Positions 1 through 8,466 of a stretch of 64,000 nt of DNA are shown here, in pieces; the first letter of the stretch is position 1; the number at the start of each line of letters is the position of its first letter. The notes under the pieces are model-generated. The model worked only from the letters and a program-made list of their open reading frames with translations, did not search any database and was not told the origin of the DNA. The translations under genes and the position numbers were made by a program. The DNA comes from Lysinibacillus sphaericus (GTDB lineage Bacteria; Bacillota; Bacilli; Bacillales_A; Planococcaceae), in contig NZ_SADV01000013.1 of assembly GCF_006864135.1 (NCBI RefSeq), positions 41,274 through 105,273 on the forward strand, written 5' to 3'.

Positions 1-1063
1 CTTCCTTAGTAAAAGGTTTAGCCGTATAAGGTAAATCCTCTGTATTTGGCAATAGCACAGGGCCATCCAAAGCTACTTTTTTCAACACACTTACCTGAAG
101 TTGAACAATACCAGCAACATCCGTTGTATGTCCTGCAATTTCTCCGTCCCCTTGCATTGCGTGCATATCACCAATATACACCCCACCGCCCGGAACCTTT
201 ACTGGACAAATAATTGTTGCCCCCTCACGAACACGGCTTATATCCATATGTCCATCTGTACGATGTGTATCTAATTCAGTCTGCGTAAATGCATATTCAT
301 GTGGCGCACCGATTAAAAAAGAGCCAAAGTCACCAGCATTATGGGAATCGGGCATCGCCTTTGAAGGTGTCGTTCCAAGCTGCCCTAAAAAAGGTCGCAT
401 TCTTGCCATAACACCAACCAAATCACTTGGTGCTAATGCAACCGCAGGATTTTGCACAGAATTTTCAGGTGTACGCATATAATTTTTAGCATCAAGTGCA
501 ATACGGCGAGCACCTTCTCGCCCAACAGTCACGCCAATATTACCTTTATGATCTAACGCCATAGTATAGCCATGTGTCATGTTAAAAGGTGATGTTTCTG
601 TATCACATGTCGAACAGCGAATGGCCTGTCGACCTATTCCCTTGACAACTGTACTAGGATGAAGCTTACCACAGCCTGGACACTTTACTGATACGAATGG
701 ATCCCCAATGAATCGGTCCAAAATCGCCTCATCATGCCCAGATGCTGTTGCTACTGATGTTACCTGTATTGATTTAATCCTGATAACAATGGCGTCTCCT
801 ACCTCTGCCCCTTCTATAAATACAGGTTTCGTTACTTCATGCCCACCACGGATCGTTGGTGTTAGCATCGGGCCCCAACAGCCTGGCGTAGTATTAGCAA
901 TAATTGTTCCACCGTCTTTGACAGGTCCAAGCATATTTTGTTGTGGATCTAAAATACCATCTATGAACTCATTTACGAATAACGTTTCGACAGCTTGCGG
1001 CTGCTGTACAAGATCTTCACTTTGTTTTCCTTCTTTTTCTAGCATTTGCAATTCGCTTGTCAT
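1..1063 (-). CDS. Acetamidase/formamidase family protein (C-terminus beyond window)
   Basis: Reading leftward from an ATG at 1063, preceded by AGGGG, an uninterrupted frame of 354 codons runs off the left edge. The translation carries acetamidase/formamidase features: TTPGCWGPM near residue 64, a CPGC...CSTC four-cysteine block near 120-145, FNMTHGYTMALDHKGNIG, HNAGDFG, and a GGGVYIGDMHAMQGDGE block near 310. The family hydrolyses short amides to ammonia and the acid in the cytoplasm; the substrate cannot be told here. The four-cysteine insert looks like a zinc-ribbon-like addition. The last residues are outside the window. Family assignment is firm, substrate is open. Confidence 0.88.
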   Translation of the reverse strand, partial: MTSELQMLEKEGKQSEDLVQQPQAVETLFVNEFIDGILDPQQNMLGPVKDGGTIIANTTPGCWGPMLTPTIRGGHEVTKPVFIEGAEVGDAIVIRIKSIQVTSVATASGHDEAILDRFIGDPFVSVKCPGCGKLHPSTVVKGIGRQAIRCSTCDTETSPFNMTHGYTMALDHKGNIGVTVGREGARRIALDAKNYMRTPENSVQNPAVALAPSDLVGVMARMRPFLGQLGTTPSKAMPDSHNAGDFGSFLIGAPHEYAFTQTELDTHRTDGHMDISRVREGATIICPVKVPGGGVYIGDMHAMQGDGEIAGHTTDVAGIVQLQVSVLKKVALDGPVLLPNTEDLPYTAKPFTKE

Positions 1064-1108
1064 TTTTTCGTCACGCCCCTAGTTCTGATTTTATGTATAT
1101 ACTTAAGT

Positions 1109-1138
1109 TAAAAATGCTCTCCACAAAACGTAGAGAGC
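1109..1138 (-). terminator. Intrinsic terminator
   Basis: Read on the minus strand, a GCTCTC/GAGAGC stem (1116-1121 with 1133-1138) is followed by TTTTT at 1110-1114. It lies just after the stop of the broken PH-domain gene and before the amidase gene, so the two are probably transcribed separately. Confidence 0.7.
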
Positions 1139-1146
1139 TATATTCC

Positions 1147-1688
1147 TTAATTGTTCATGTATAAATCAACTATGTGTGAGAAATCTCCTTTCTTGTATTT
1201 TTCCTTATGGTCAATCATCCAATTACTCGCAAAACATGTAATCTCCTCAAATGATGCAGATGGTGGGACATTGTCATTGCCGATACGACCAATGGATGAA
1301 GAAGCAACAGATGAACTCTTTTCTGCCACCTCTAGCTTGTATGCATTTTGCCTTTGCTCATAGCTAATGGCATGCAACGCTTTATATAAATCTTTAATGT
1401 CATCGATAAAACGTTTATGAATATCAATTGATAATGGTGTATTGTCGATTGTAAATTTAATTTCGACATCAAGGTCAATAGTTCCTGCTGTTTCGAGGAA
1501 TACATTACTAATATTGTGCATTAGGTAGTCGTAACGACGCAGTAAACGCTTTTTGCTCATCGCGCTCTCACCGTCTACATGGATAATCGCAATAATCATC
1601 TGCATCCGTCTTATCATAGTCCTCTCGAGTGATAACTGACACTAATACCTGAAAGTCCGAGCGCGTCTGCTGCTATTTTTTTAAACAT
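1147..1688 (-). pseudogene. Broken PH-domain (DUF1696, YvbH-like) gene
   Basis: A strong Shine-Dalgarno (AGGGGGG) precedes an ATG at 1688 that opens MFKKIAADALGLSGI, the usual start of Bacillus YvbH-type bacterial PH-domain proteins. That frame stops after 24 codons. The expected continuation SVITREDYDKTDADDY is in the next frame, and family sequence resumes in a third frame as IHVDGESAMSKKRLLRRYDY and runs to 1147. About 25-30 residues expected between the last two blocks are missing. So there is one small frameshift plus a deletion that also shifts frame. A shorter product from the ATG at 1560 (GGTGAG upstream) is possible but would lack the start of the PH fold. Family role is unknown. Confidence 0.8.
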
Positions 1689-1803
1689 TATTTCCCCCCT
1701 AATGATTGATACTCTTATTACGCTTTACATCTGTAAAAGTGTCGAAAAGTCTTAGTACTCTTACTAGTACTGACCTTTTCTGGAATGGTTTTAAAAAGTT
1801 ATG

Positions 1804-1836
1804 AAAAAGCTCCTGCGATCAATGACACGCAGGAGC
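1804..1836 (-). terminator. Intrinsic terminator
   Basis: Perfect 9-bp stem GCTCCTGCG/CGCAGGAGC (1809-1817 with 1828-1836), with TTTTT on the minus strand at 1804-1808. It sits about 50 bp beyond the XRE gene stop and would end that transcript. Confidence 0.8.
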
Positions 1837-1884
1837 TAGAGAGTATTCTAATGTAAAGTTGTTTTCATTCTTCCTGAATATTGC

Positions 1885-2208
1885 CTAAAAATGCTTTAAA
1901 ACCATTGAAATCAATCCGTAAAGCATTCCAATAATCGGTATCAAAGCCCACCATTGTGTTGTTTGAAGTTTATTATCTGTATTTTGGATTATAATCTCTT
2001 TTTGGAAAGCTTTGTCACCCTTAACCAATTCATCTAGCGAAATATTATATAGCTCACTTAATGAAATGAGATTATCTAAATCCGGATAACAATTACCGTT
2101 TTCCCATTTTGAAACAGATTGTCTAGAAACATTTAATTTTTGAGCAATGTCTTCTTGTGAAAAACTGTGCTCTTCTCTTTTATTTTTTAAATTCTGAGAT
2201 AAATTCAT
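1885..2208 (-). CDS. Small XRE-family regulator with C-terminal membrane segment
   Basis: A 107-residue protein. Residues 1-60 form a helix-turn-helix of the HTH_3 type (SQEDIAQKLNVSRQSVSKWENGNCYPDLDNLISLSELY), which predicts DNA binding. Residues 84-105 (WWALIPIIGMLYGLISMVL) form one hydrophobic span, so the protein is probably membrane-tethered with the HTH in the cytoplasm, as in many Bacillus XRE-TM regulators. The target is unknown; the neighbouring two-component operon points away and shares the upstream 430 bp. The SD is weak (GGAATGATGG). Family certain, function open. Confidence 0.85.
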   Translation of the reverse strand: MNLSQNLKNKREEHSFSQEDIAQKLNVSRQSVSKWENGNCYPDLDNLISLSELYNISLDELVKGDKAFQKEIIIQNTDNKLQTTQWWALIPIIGMLYGLISMVLKHF

Positions 2209-2639
2209 CCATCATTCCGCCTATCATTTTTGATACCTTAACTTTACTAAAAATCCCCAAATCAATCGAGAACTCATTGGTTACTTTTTACGCAACCTAA
2301 AGTTGCATCGTTGATTTTAAAGGCTTTTTCACAAAATTCCAGAGACCTATACGTGTTTAAAAATAAACTTTTCAGCTGGTATGTAAATCATTATTTCCCC
2401 TTTATAGGTAACTAATTGGTCTTGATATTTATTAATTCAAATAATGAATAATGTCTCAATTCCTTTTTTAAGCAAGTTTCATTTATAATGAGTCACATAA
2501 CGTAAAATTTTCAATCGGTAACTTTTATTGCAAAATAATAAGGAATTGCTTATCGTGCTATCACTAACTTATTAGCCATACGCTATTCTTAAAATTCTAA
2601 TGACGATTGACAATATAAAGAAGAAAGGACGTGTGAACA
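2209..2639. other. Divergent intergenic region, no gene seen
   Basis: About 430 AT-rich bases between the XRE gene (leftward) and the response regulator (rightward). It should hold both promoters, but I see no convincing -35/-10 pair, riboswitch or repeat. A short imperfect repeat of GCAACCTAAAGTTGC (2291-2305) is a possible small operator. Confidence 0.4.
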
Positions 2640-3362
2640 ATGCAAGAACCAACAATTCTAGTAGTGGATGATGAGGCAGATTTAGCAAAGCTTCTAAAAG
2701 TCAGCCTGCAAAAAGAAGGTTATAAGCAAATTCATACAGCTGGCTCCATTCAAGAAGCTTGGACGAGCTTTCAACAGACTCAACCCGATATTGTACTTCT
2801 TGACGTGATGCTTCCTGATGGTGAGGGCTACGATTTATGTCGACGTATTCGAGAAGTATCGCATGTGCCGGTGCTTTTCATGTCAGCCAAAAACGAGGAA
2901 ATTGATAAAATTTTAGGACTTGCTATTGGAGGGGACGACTATATTACGAAACCTTTTAGTCCTAAAGAGGTCGCCTATCGTGTGAAGGCACAGCTTCGCA
3001 GAGCTGGTTATCAAACGCAGGAAGCAGTGCCTGTAACTTCAGCGAACTCGATTCAAGTTGGTCCATTCTTGCTTAATGGAGATGAAACGGAGGTACATAA
3101 GGACGGTGTTTTATTGGAGCTAACAGCGAAAGAGATCGGCTTGATGACTTGCTTTATGAACAATCCTAATCGAATTTTAAGTAAAGAAACTCTATTTGAG
3201 CGTGTGTGGGGAGAGGACTTTTTCGGCTCAGACAATACCGTAATGGTGCATATTCGACGTTTGCGTGAAAAGGTTGAATATGATGCATCAAAACCTATGT
3301 ATATTACAACTGTAAAAGGGCTTGGCTATAAATTTGTCGTTCCAAAAGAGGAGCAAGTATGA
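2640..3362 (+). CDS. OmpR/PhoB-family response regulator
   Basis: A 240-residue cytoplasmic transcription factor. Residues 1-120 are a receiver domain with the acidic pair near DDEAD, phosphoacceptor Asp55 (LLDVMLPDG), the switch Ser/Lys (MSAKNEE; KPFSPKE). Residues 135-235 are a winged helix with ELTAKEIGLM and the recognition region DNTVMVHIRRLREK. The ATG follows AAAGGA. The stop overlaps the start of the kinase gene (ATGA), so they are co-transcribed and certainly a pair. A plausible target is the ABC operon read from the other strand, whose promoter has 22-bp-spaced direct repeats typical of this family; that link is inference. Confidence 0.95.
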   Translation: MQEPTILVVDDEADLAKLLKVSLQKEGYKQIHTAGSIQEAWTSFQQTQPDIVLLDVMLPDGEGYDLCRRIREVSHVPVLFMSAKNEEIDKILGLAIGGDDYITKPFSPKEVAYRVKAQLRRAGYQTQEAVPVTSANSIQVGPFLLNGDETEVHKDGVLLELTAKEIGLMTCFMNNPNRILSKETLFERVWGEDFFGSDNTVMVHIRRLREKVEYDASKPMYITTVKGLGYKFVVPKEEQV

Positions 3363-4750
3363 AATGGAAATTAACAGCTAGATTTCTGCTTTCTGTGCTG
3401 TCTATTGTTATTATTGTTATTTTCCTAAATACAGCCATTTTAATTGGTTTTTTCATTTTTCAACAGGTAAATAAATACGATAAAACAACTTCGTATTCAG
3501 AGGAAAACTTCGTGCGCGAGTTCCAACAGTATATTGATATAAGTAATGGAACGGTAGCGGTAAGCAAGGATGGACTTCAACAATTGCATCAGCGAAATGC
3601 TTGGATTCAATTACTTGATAATAATGGACAGGTCATTGAAGCCCATTTTGCTCCAAAGAAAGCTCATGCTCACTATGCGCCGATTGATTTAATTCAAGTT
3701 TATAAATATAAAGAATTCGACGTAGATACAACCGTATATGTGGGAAGTAAAGAAAGTATCAGTTATCTTATCGGCATCGAAGGAAGTGGCGTTACTAGAT
3801 ATGTCACTCATTTTTCTGGTTCTTCCGTATTACAGTTTATTGGTAAGTTTGGTTTGCTCATTGTCCTTGCTGATTTATTAGTAGCTACGCTCGTTGGCTG
3901 GCTTTTCGGTCGAACGTTGACCAAGCCCCTACACGCAATGATTGAACGTATTCGTCATTTAAAAAATCATGAGCATGTTTCTAGTAAAATGCCAGGTGGT
4001 GTGTACAAACCTGTTTTCGAGAATTTAAATGAAGTATCAAAAGAGCTTGCCGCACACGAGCAGGAACGTAAAAGATTAGAAATGATGCGTGAGGAATGGA
4101 TCAGCAATGTGTCACACGATATGAAAACACCTCTTGCTTCGATTCGTGGTTATGCGGAGCTACTGAATGATGGAAAATTGACTGCTGATGAACAAAGAGA
4201 CTACGCTCACATTATCGAAAAACAATCATTGCATATGCAAGATTTACTCGATGATTTAAATTTAACTATGCGCTTAAGACATCAGCAGCTTCCGCTCAGC
4301 TTAACCGAAGTAAATATGGTGCAATTTATTCGTGAAATCGTTATAGATACACTCAATACCCCTCAATATGAGGAAGCCAGTATTGAGTTTAATGCAACGA
4401 ACGATGTCATCAAGCATCACATTGACGAGCACTTTATGCGACGAGCGATAATGAATTTTTTACACAATGCATTGCTTCATAATCCTTCTGATGTATCAGT
4501 TACTATTCTTGTTGAAGATCATTCAATTACGATTTCCGATAACGGTAACGGCATTTCCGCCGAAGATCTTGAACATATTTTCGAGCGCTATTATCGAGGG
4601 ACAAATACTGAGCAGACACATGGTACTGGGTTAGGTACTGCTATTGCTAGAGATATTATTGAAGCGCACGGAGGAACTGTGACTATTACCTCTGAGGAAC
4701 AACAAGGTACAGCTGTTAGCATTCAATTTCAAGTAGAAAAAAAGGAGTAG
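3359..4750 (+). CDS. Membrane sensor histidine kinase
   Basis: A 463-residue kinase with membrane segments at about 10-35 and 165-185 and an extracytoplasmic domain of roughly 125 residues between them. A HAMP linker follows (about 185-240), then the dimerisation helix with His253 (NVSHDMKTPLAS), and an ATPase domain with N box (HNALLHN), G1 (DNGNGIS) and G2 (GTGLGTAI). It overlaps the response regulator by 4 bp. The large sensor domain is unlike the very short loop of BceS-type intramembrane kinases that normally accompany Bce-type ABC exporters such as the one facing it. The ligand is unknown. Confidence 0.95.
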   Translation: MKWKLTARFLLSVLSIVIIVIFLNTAILIGFFIFQQVNKYDKTTSYSEENFVREFQQYIDISNGTVAVSKDGLQQLHQRNAWIQLLDNNGQVIEAHFAPKKAHAHYAPIDLIQVYKYKEFDVDTTVYVGSKESISYLIGIEGSGVTRYVTHFSGSSVLQFIGKFGLLIVLADLLVATLVGWLFGRTLTKPLHAMIERIRHLKNHEHVSSKMPGGVYKPVFENLNEVSKELAAHEQERKRLEMMREEWISNVSHDMKTPLASIRGYAELLNDGKLTADEQRDYAHIIEKQSLHMQDLLDDLNLTMRLRHQQLPLSLTEVNMVQFIREIVIDTLNTPQYEEASIEFNATNDVIKHHIDEHFMRRAIMNFLHNALLHNPSDVSVTILVEDHSITISDNGNGISAEDLEHIFERYYRGTNTEQTHGTGLGTAIARDIIEAHGGTVTITSEEQQGTAVSIQFQVEKKE

Positions 4751-4772
4751 CCCTAAAACTAGGGACTACTCC
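4744..4772. terminator. Bidirectional terminator between convergent genes
   Basis: GGAGTAGCCCT and AGGGACTACTCC form a long stem between the kinase stop and the yxeA-like stop. T-rich tracts lie on both sides (TTCTTCTTATTTCTT on plus; TTTTTTTC on minus), so it can serve both transcripts. Confidence 0.8.
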
Positions 4773-4778
4773 TTCTTC

Positions 4779-5141
4779 TTATTTCTTCATTAACTCCTGT
4801 ACTTTTGCAGGTAGCTCATGGAATTTTACTTCATCATATGATGAAACTTCTGTTTCTTTTTTTACATAAAGCTTTAAGTATGCATCATGACGTAAATTTT
4901 TCTGAGCTGAAAACTTCAATGTTTTCTCTTCACCGTTCTCGTCATAAGCAGGTAGCTCGTACCAATATGACTTCCATATTTCTCCGTTGCTTGCCTTGAA
5001 TTCCTCCATTTCACCATCAGTAGTGATATGAACATAGTATGCTTCTTTATTTAAACGGTTAAAATCAACGGTCATCAGCACAACAAGACCTACAACGAAC
5101 AATAAGAACAATGCTCCTATACCTAAGAAAACCTTTTTCAT
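4779..5141 (-). CDS. YxeA-family (DUF1093) secreted or membrane-anchored protein
   Basis: From the ATG at 5141 (AGGGG eight bases upstream; one base after the permease stop) the product is 120 residues. An N-terminal hydrophobic segment (about 4-22) is a signal peptide or anchor, followed by the small beta-rich YxeA domain (YYVHITTDGE, KSYWYELPAYDENG, LRHDAYLKLYVK). Such proteins commonly sit beside Bce-type ABC exporters in Bacillus, as yxeA lies near yxdLM. It is the last gene of a three-gene leftward operon. The molecular role is not established. Confidence 0.85.
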   Translation of the reverse strand: MKKVFLGIGALFLLFVVGLVVLMTVDFNRLNKEAYYVHITTDGEMEEFKASNGEIWKSYWYELPAYDENGEEKTLKFSAQKNLRHDAYLKLYVKKETEVSSYDEVKFHELPAKVQELMKK

Positions 5142-5142
5142 A

Positions 5143-7011
5143 TTAATTCCCCTGTCTAATAATTTTATAGAATGAACGAACTGTAAAGATATAATAGATG
5201 CCGTAAATTGCTGAATAAGCAATCATCCACAGAATTACTGGTTTAGTAATATCCATACTAAATAGCTGTGAAAAGGCTAGTAGCGCAAATGCACTATGGA
5301 CGATGCCAACAACGAGTGGTGCACTAAAGATAACGGCAACCTGCCCTGCAACTGTTTTTAATATTTGTTTTTTGTTCACACCGATTTTATTTAAAATTGC
5401 ATATTTAGGCTGATCTTCCTCTGCCTCGGTTAAAACTTTAAAGTAAATAATACTTCCTGTCGCTGCTAAAAATACTAATCCTAAAAAGCTTCCTACAAAC
5501 AATAGTGATCCTACAGTAGCTAAACCATCCTCATAACTTTGCGGAACACTTGAAAACCCTTCTTGCTGTTCAGTAGATAGTTGATTGTAAATTTCCTTTG
5601 AAATAGCCTGTTGCTTTAAGTCATTATCCATACCAACTACCTGCATTTTAACATCTTCTGCATTAGTTGCAGCGAACACTTTATCATTTACAACGAGGAC
5701 TGTACCAGCTGGAATAAAGTTTAATACACTCTCTGTATACATTTTATCAACATGGAATGATTCCCCGTTCTCTAATTTAAATTCTTCACCGGTAAAATCA
5801 TGTGAAAAACGTTCATCGAAGCTTGTATCAAGTAAAACTGTTGCACCATTTGCAATGTGCAATTGTTCATCTTTCCCCTGCAATTTTGCTAGACGATTAT
5901 AGTCGGATTCCTTTAATAATGTATATTCAAAAAACGAAAATTCATTATCCACACGTAAATTTTTCACAGAAAGCGATTCGTTGTATAAGACGTCTTCTTG
6001 AGAAATTTTTACCGTATCGCCCTTCCACATAAATGTGTTAGGTAGCGCATGACGTACACTGGCTTCGGCATTGTAATACATACCGAAAACGCCACCACCT
6101 GCTGTGATCGTTGTCGCACTTAAAATAGCGATAATAGAAAGTGATTTAGCATTTGCTCGAATACGGTACAATAATTGTGAAACACCAATTAAATTCAAGC
6201 CTTTCCATGACCAAGAAGTTGCTTTTTTCAACGCCGTTAACACAAATACGCTAACACTATGGAATAATAAATATGTCCCTGCAATTGTCATACCTATAAC
6301 CATTAGTGGCGTACCTAAAATTGTGAAGAATCTCCAAATTTTACTCGTAAAGATTTCTGCAGACGCTGTATAATAACCAAATGCAAGTAGCGCTGTCCCA
6401 AGTATAGCTGCTATTAATGATGCACGCGGAATTTTCTCTCCTTGCTTCTCAGCATGGAACAGGTCAATCAATTTAAATTGATAGATGACACGATAACCTT
6501 GTAAAGATGTGAATAAAAATAGTAGTGCAAAAATACATGTTGTATTGACTAGAGCCTCAGGGGAAAATGTTAAACTTCCTACAACCTCAAAGCCCATTAA
6601 ACGTACTAAGATCATTAATAAACCTTGTGACATAAAGAATCCAAGAACAATTCCTAGTACTAGGGAAACAAAACCGATCACTAAATTCTCAAAAAAGAGC
6701 ATTAAGCCGATTTTCTGCTTACGCACACCTAATAGCGAGTAAAGTGCTACTTCCTTTTTACGTTTTTTCATAAAAAACGAATTGGAATACGCCATAAAGA
6801 TGACGATAAAGAATAATAACACAACAGATGATCCACTCATCAATCCTTTAATTTGCCGTGAAAATTGTTGTGAGGCTAAAATATCATCATTATATTTTAA
6901 TGTCACAAACGTAAAGTAGATAACGATACTAAAAACCATCGAAGCGATATATAAAAAGTAGTTCGACAAATTACGCTGGATATTTTTACGCGCTAAACTA
7001 AATAACGTCAT
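5143..7011 (-). CDS. Bce-type ABC transporter permease (FtsX-like)
   Basis: A 622-residue membrane protein with the BceB/YxdM layout: one N-terminal membrane helix, an FtsX-like block of three helices near 55-180, further helices to about 310, a large extracytoplasmic domain of roughly 200 residues (about 315-510), and a C-terminal FtsX block of three helices. BceB-type permeases work with a dedicated ATPase in resistance to, and sensing of, cell-wall-active peptides. It overlaps the ATPase gene by 14 bp and is followed at once by the YxeA gene. Substrate unknown; peptide antibiotic defence is inferred from the family. Confidence 0.92.
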   Translation of the reverse strand: MTLFSLARKNIQRNLSNYFLYIASMVFSIVIYFTFVTLKYNDDILASQQFSRQIKGLMSGSSVVLLFFIVIFMAYSNSFFMKKRKKEVALYSLLGVRKQKIGLMLFFENLVIGFVSLVLGIVLGFFMSQGLLMILVRLMGFEVVGSLTFSPEALVNTTCIFALLFLFTSLQGYRVIYQFKLIDLFHAEKQGEKIPRASLIAAILGTALLAFGYYTASAEIFTSKIWRFFTILGTPLMVIGMTIAGTYLLFHSVSVFVLTALKKATSWSWKGLNLIGVSQLLYRIRANAKSLSIIAILSATTITAGGGVFGMYYNAEASVRHALPNTFMWKGDTVKISQEDVLYNESLSVKNLRVDNEFSFFEYTLLKESDYNRLAKLQGKDEQLHIANGATVLLDTSFDERFSHDFTGEEFKLENGESFHVDKMYTESVLNFIPAGTVLVVNDKVFAATNAEDVKMQVVGMDNDLKQQAISKEIYNQLSTEQQEGFSSVPQSYEDGLATVGSLLFVGSFLGLVFLAATGSIIYFKVLTEAEEDQPKYAILNKIGVNKKQILKTVAGQVAVIFSAPLVVGIVHSAFALLAFSQLFSMDITKPVILWMIAYSAIYGIYYIFTVRSFYKIIRQGN

Positions 7012-7765
7012 TTACTCCACCTCCGATGCCTCCAAGCACCTGTAAAATCTCTTGGAAGAATTGCTTTCTTGTTTGAGTACCACGGTGAATTTCCTTAGAA
7101 AGCTGTCCATCTTGAATAAATAGAATGCGCTGGCAAAAGCTTGCTGCGAATGCATCATGCGTCACCATCATAATAGTGGACGCTTGAGAATTATTCAAAT
7201 CACTTAAACTTTCAAGTAAGTCTGTTGCTGATTTTGAATCAAGAGCACCAGTTGGCTCATCCGCAAATATTAATTTCGGCTCTGTAACTAATGCACGTGA
7301 TGATGCTGTACGTTGTTTTTGCCCACCAGAAATTTGGTATGGGTATTTATCGAGTAACTCTTTTATCCCAAACAGTGTAGCTATGCGTTCTACCTTTGCG
7401 TTAATTGCCTTTGTTGGCACTTTTGCAATCGCAAGTGGCAGTACGATATTTTCACGAACGGTTAAAGAATCAAGTAAGTTATAGTCTTGGAAGATAAAAC
7501 CTAGATTGTCGCGACGAAAATCTGCTAACTCTGCGTCCTTCATGCGCGCTAAGTTTGTATCACCAATAATGATTTCACCAGTCGTTGGTGTATCAATTGT
7601 CGCTAACACATTTAGTAGCGTGGATTTCCCAGCCCCCGAAGGCCCCATTACACCAACAAACTCTCCTTTTTCTACTTCAAATGATATATTCGATAGCGCT
7701 GTAAATGTATTTGCGCCTTTGCCGTAAGTTTTTTCTACATTTTGTACCTTTAATAATGGCGTCAT
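6998..7765 (-). CDS. Bce-type ABC transporter ATP-binding protein
   Basis: A 255-residue ATPase with Walker [10 protein letters not shown] (about 42-50), Q-loop [12 protein letters not shown], signature SGGQKQR, Walker [14 protein letters not shown] and H-loop MMVTHD. It belongs to the LolD/MacB-like group that pairs with FtsX-type permeases, here the overlapping downstream gene. The ATG at 7765 follows GAGGTGAGC. The promoter upstream carries paired CTTACAACAA repeats that may bind a response regulator. Confidence 0.95.
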   Translation of the reverse strand: MTPLLKVQNVEKTYGKGANTFTALSNISFEVEKGEFVGVMGPSGAGKSTLLNVLATIDTPTTGEIIIGDTNLARMKDAELADFRRDNLGFIFQDYNLLDSLTVRENIVLPLAIAKVPTKAINAKVERIATLFGIKELLDKYPYQISGGQKQRTASSRALVTEPKLIFADEPTGALDSKSATDLLESLSDLNNSQASTIMMVTHDAFAASFCQRILFIQDGQLSKEIHRGTQTRKQFFQEILQVLGGIGGGVNDVI

Positions 7766-7808
7766 AAACGCTCACCTCTTCTTTCTGACTTTAGTATACG
7801 ACCCCAAA

Positions 7809-7840
7809 CTTACAACAAAGTTGTCGCAAGCTTACAACAA
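7809..7840. promoter_or_regulatory. Direct-repeat operator and promoter of the Bce-type operon
   Basis: Two identical 10-mers CTTACAACAA (7809-7818 and 7831-7840) lie 22 bp apart, upstream of a -10-like TATACT read leftward (around 7794-7799). OmpR/PhoB-type regulators typically bind direct repeats spaced in multiples of 11 bp. The first copy also belongs to an ACAAC/GTTGT inverted repeat. Binding by the response regulator at 2640 is inference. Confidence 0.5.
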
Positions 7841-7857
7841 CCTTAAATCGTAGGCAA

Positions 7858-7928
7858 TTTATCGAGAATTTTTCGCATTTTATCGAAACTTTTATGTGTT
7901 TTATCGAAAAATTTTCGCGTTTTATCGA
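7858..7928. repeat. Array of four TTTATCGA units with exact 21-bp period
   Basis: TTTATCGA occurs at 7858, 7879, 7900 and 7921. Units 1 and 3 are nearly identical across all 21 bases (TTTATCGA, purine-A run, T run, then TCGC). The array lies between the peroxidase terminator and the ABC operon promoter. No CRISPR spacers are present. Confidence 0.85.
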
Positions 7929-7930
7929 CC

Positions 7931-7964
7931 AAAAAGGATTCACACACAAACTGTGCGTGAATCC
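7931..7964 (-). terminator. Intrinsic terminator of the peroxidase operon
   Basis: GGATTCAC (7936-7943) pairs with GTGAATCC (7957-7964), extended by CAC/GTG-like bases, with TTTTT on the minus strand at 7931-7935, ten bases after the glutathione peroxidase stop. Confidence 0.85.
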
Positions 7965-7974
7965 TCCAACTTTA

Positions 7975-8448
7975 TTATGCTAATACTTTTTTAATATCAT
8001 TCTCAAAACTACTTGGCTTATCAGCTGAACCATAGCGTCCTACAATCTCACCATTACGATTCACAAGGAATTTTGTGAAATTCCACTTTATACTGTTACC
8101 TAGAAAGCCTTTAGAATGAGATGTCAAATGCTCAAAAATAGGGTGTGCATCTTTACCATTGACCTTTACTATTTCATGCATCGGGAATGTCACTCCATAT
8201 GTCAAACGACATTGTGATGCTGCTTCCTCAGCAGTCGCAACTTCTTGCTTAAACTGATTTGATGGGAAGCCAAGAATAACAAGGCCTTTATCCTGATATT
8301 TTTTATATAGATCTTCTAATTCTTCAAACTGTGGTGTAAAACCACATTTGGAAGCCGTATTAACAATTAACATTGCCTTACCCTTATAACGATCTAAACT
8401 ATATTCAGTACCATCGTCTAGAGCAACTTGAATGTCGTAAATGCTCAT
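7975..8448 (-). CDS. Glutathione peroxidase family thiol peroxidase
   Basis: A 157-residue cytoplasmic peroxidase. The active-site block NTASKCGFTPQ places cysteine, not selenocysteine, at residue 35; the partner Gln is in GFPSNQF and the Trp/Asn in KWNFTKFLV, completing the family tetrad. Cysteine GPx proteins in Gram-positives usually reduce hydroperoxides with thioredoxin or a low-molecular-weight thiol. It is the last gene of a three-gene run, 18 bp after the CoA-disulfide-reductase-like gene, which supports a thiol-redox role. The start follows GGGGG. Confidence 0.95.
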   Translation of the reverse strand: MSIYDIQVALDDGTEYSLDRYKGKAMLIVNTASKCGFTPQFEELEDLYKKYQDKGLVILGFPSNQFKQEVATAEEAASQCRLTYGVTFPMHEIVKVNGKDAHPIFEHLTSHSKGFLGNSIKWNFTKFLVNRNGEIVGRYGSADKPSSFENDIKKVLA

Positions 8449-8466
8449 TTCTAATTACCCCCAATG

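Noticed and set aside
708..1082. 124-residue plus-strand protein
   Set aside because: It is the shadow of the acetamidase gene, which has family motifs on the other strand.
7858..7928. CRISPR-like array
   Set aside because: The 21-bp units are contiguous and nearly identical throughout, with no unique spacers and no cas genes.
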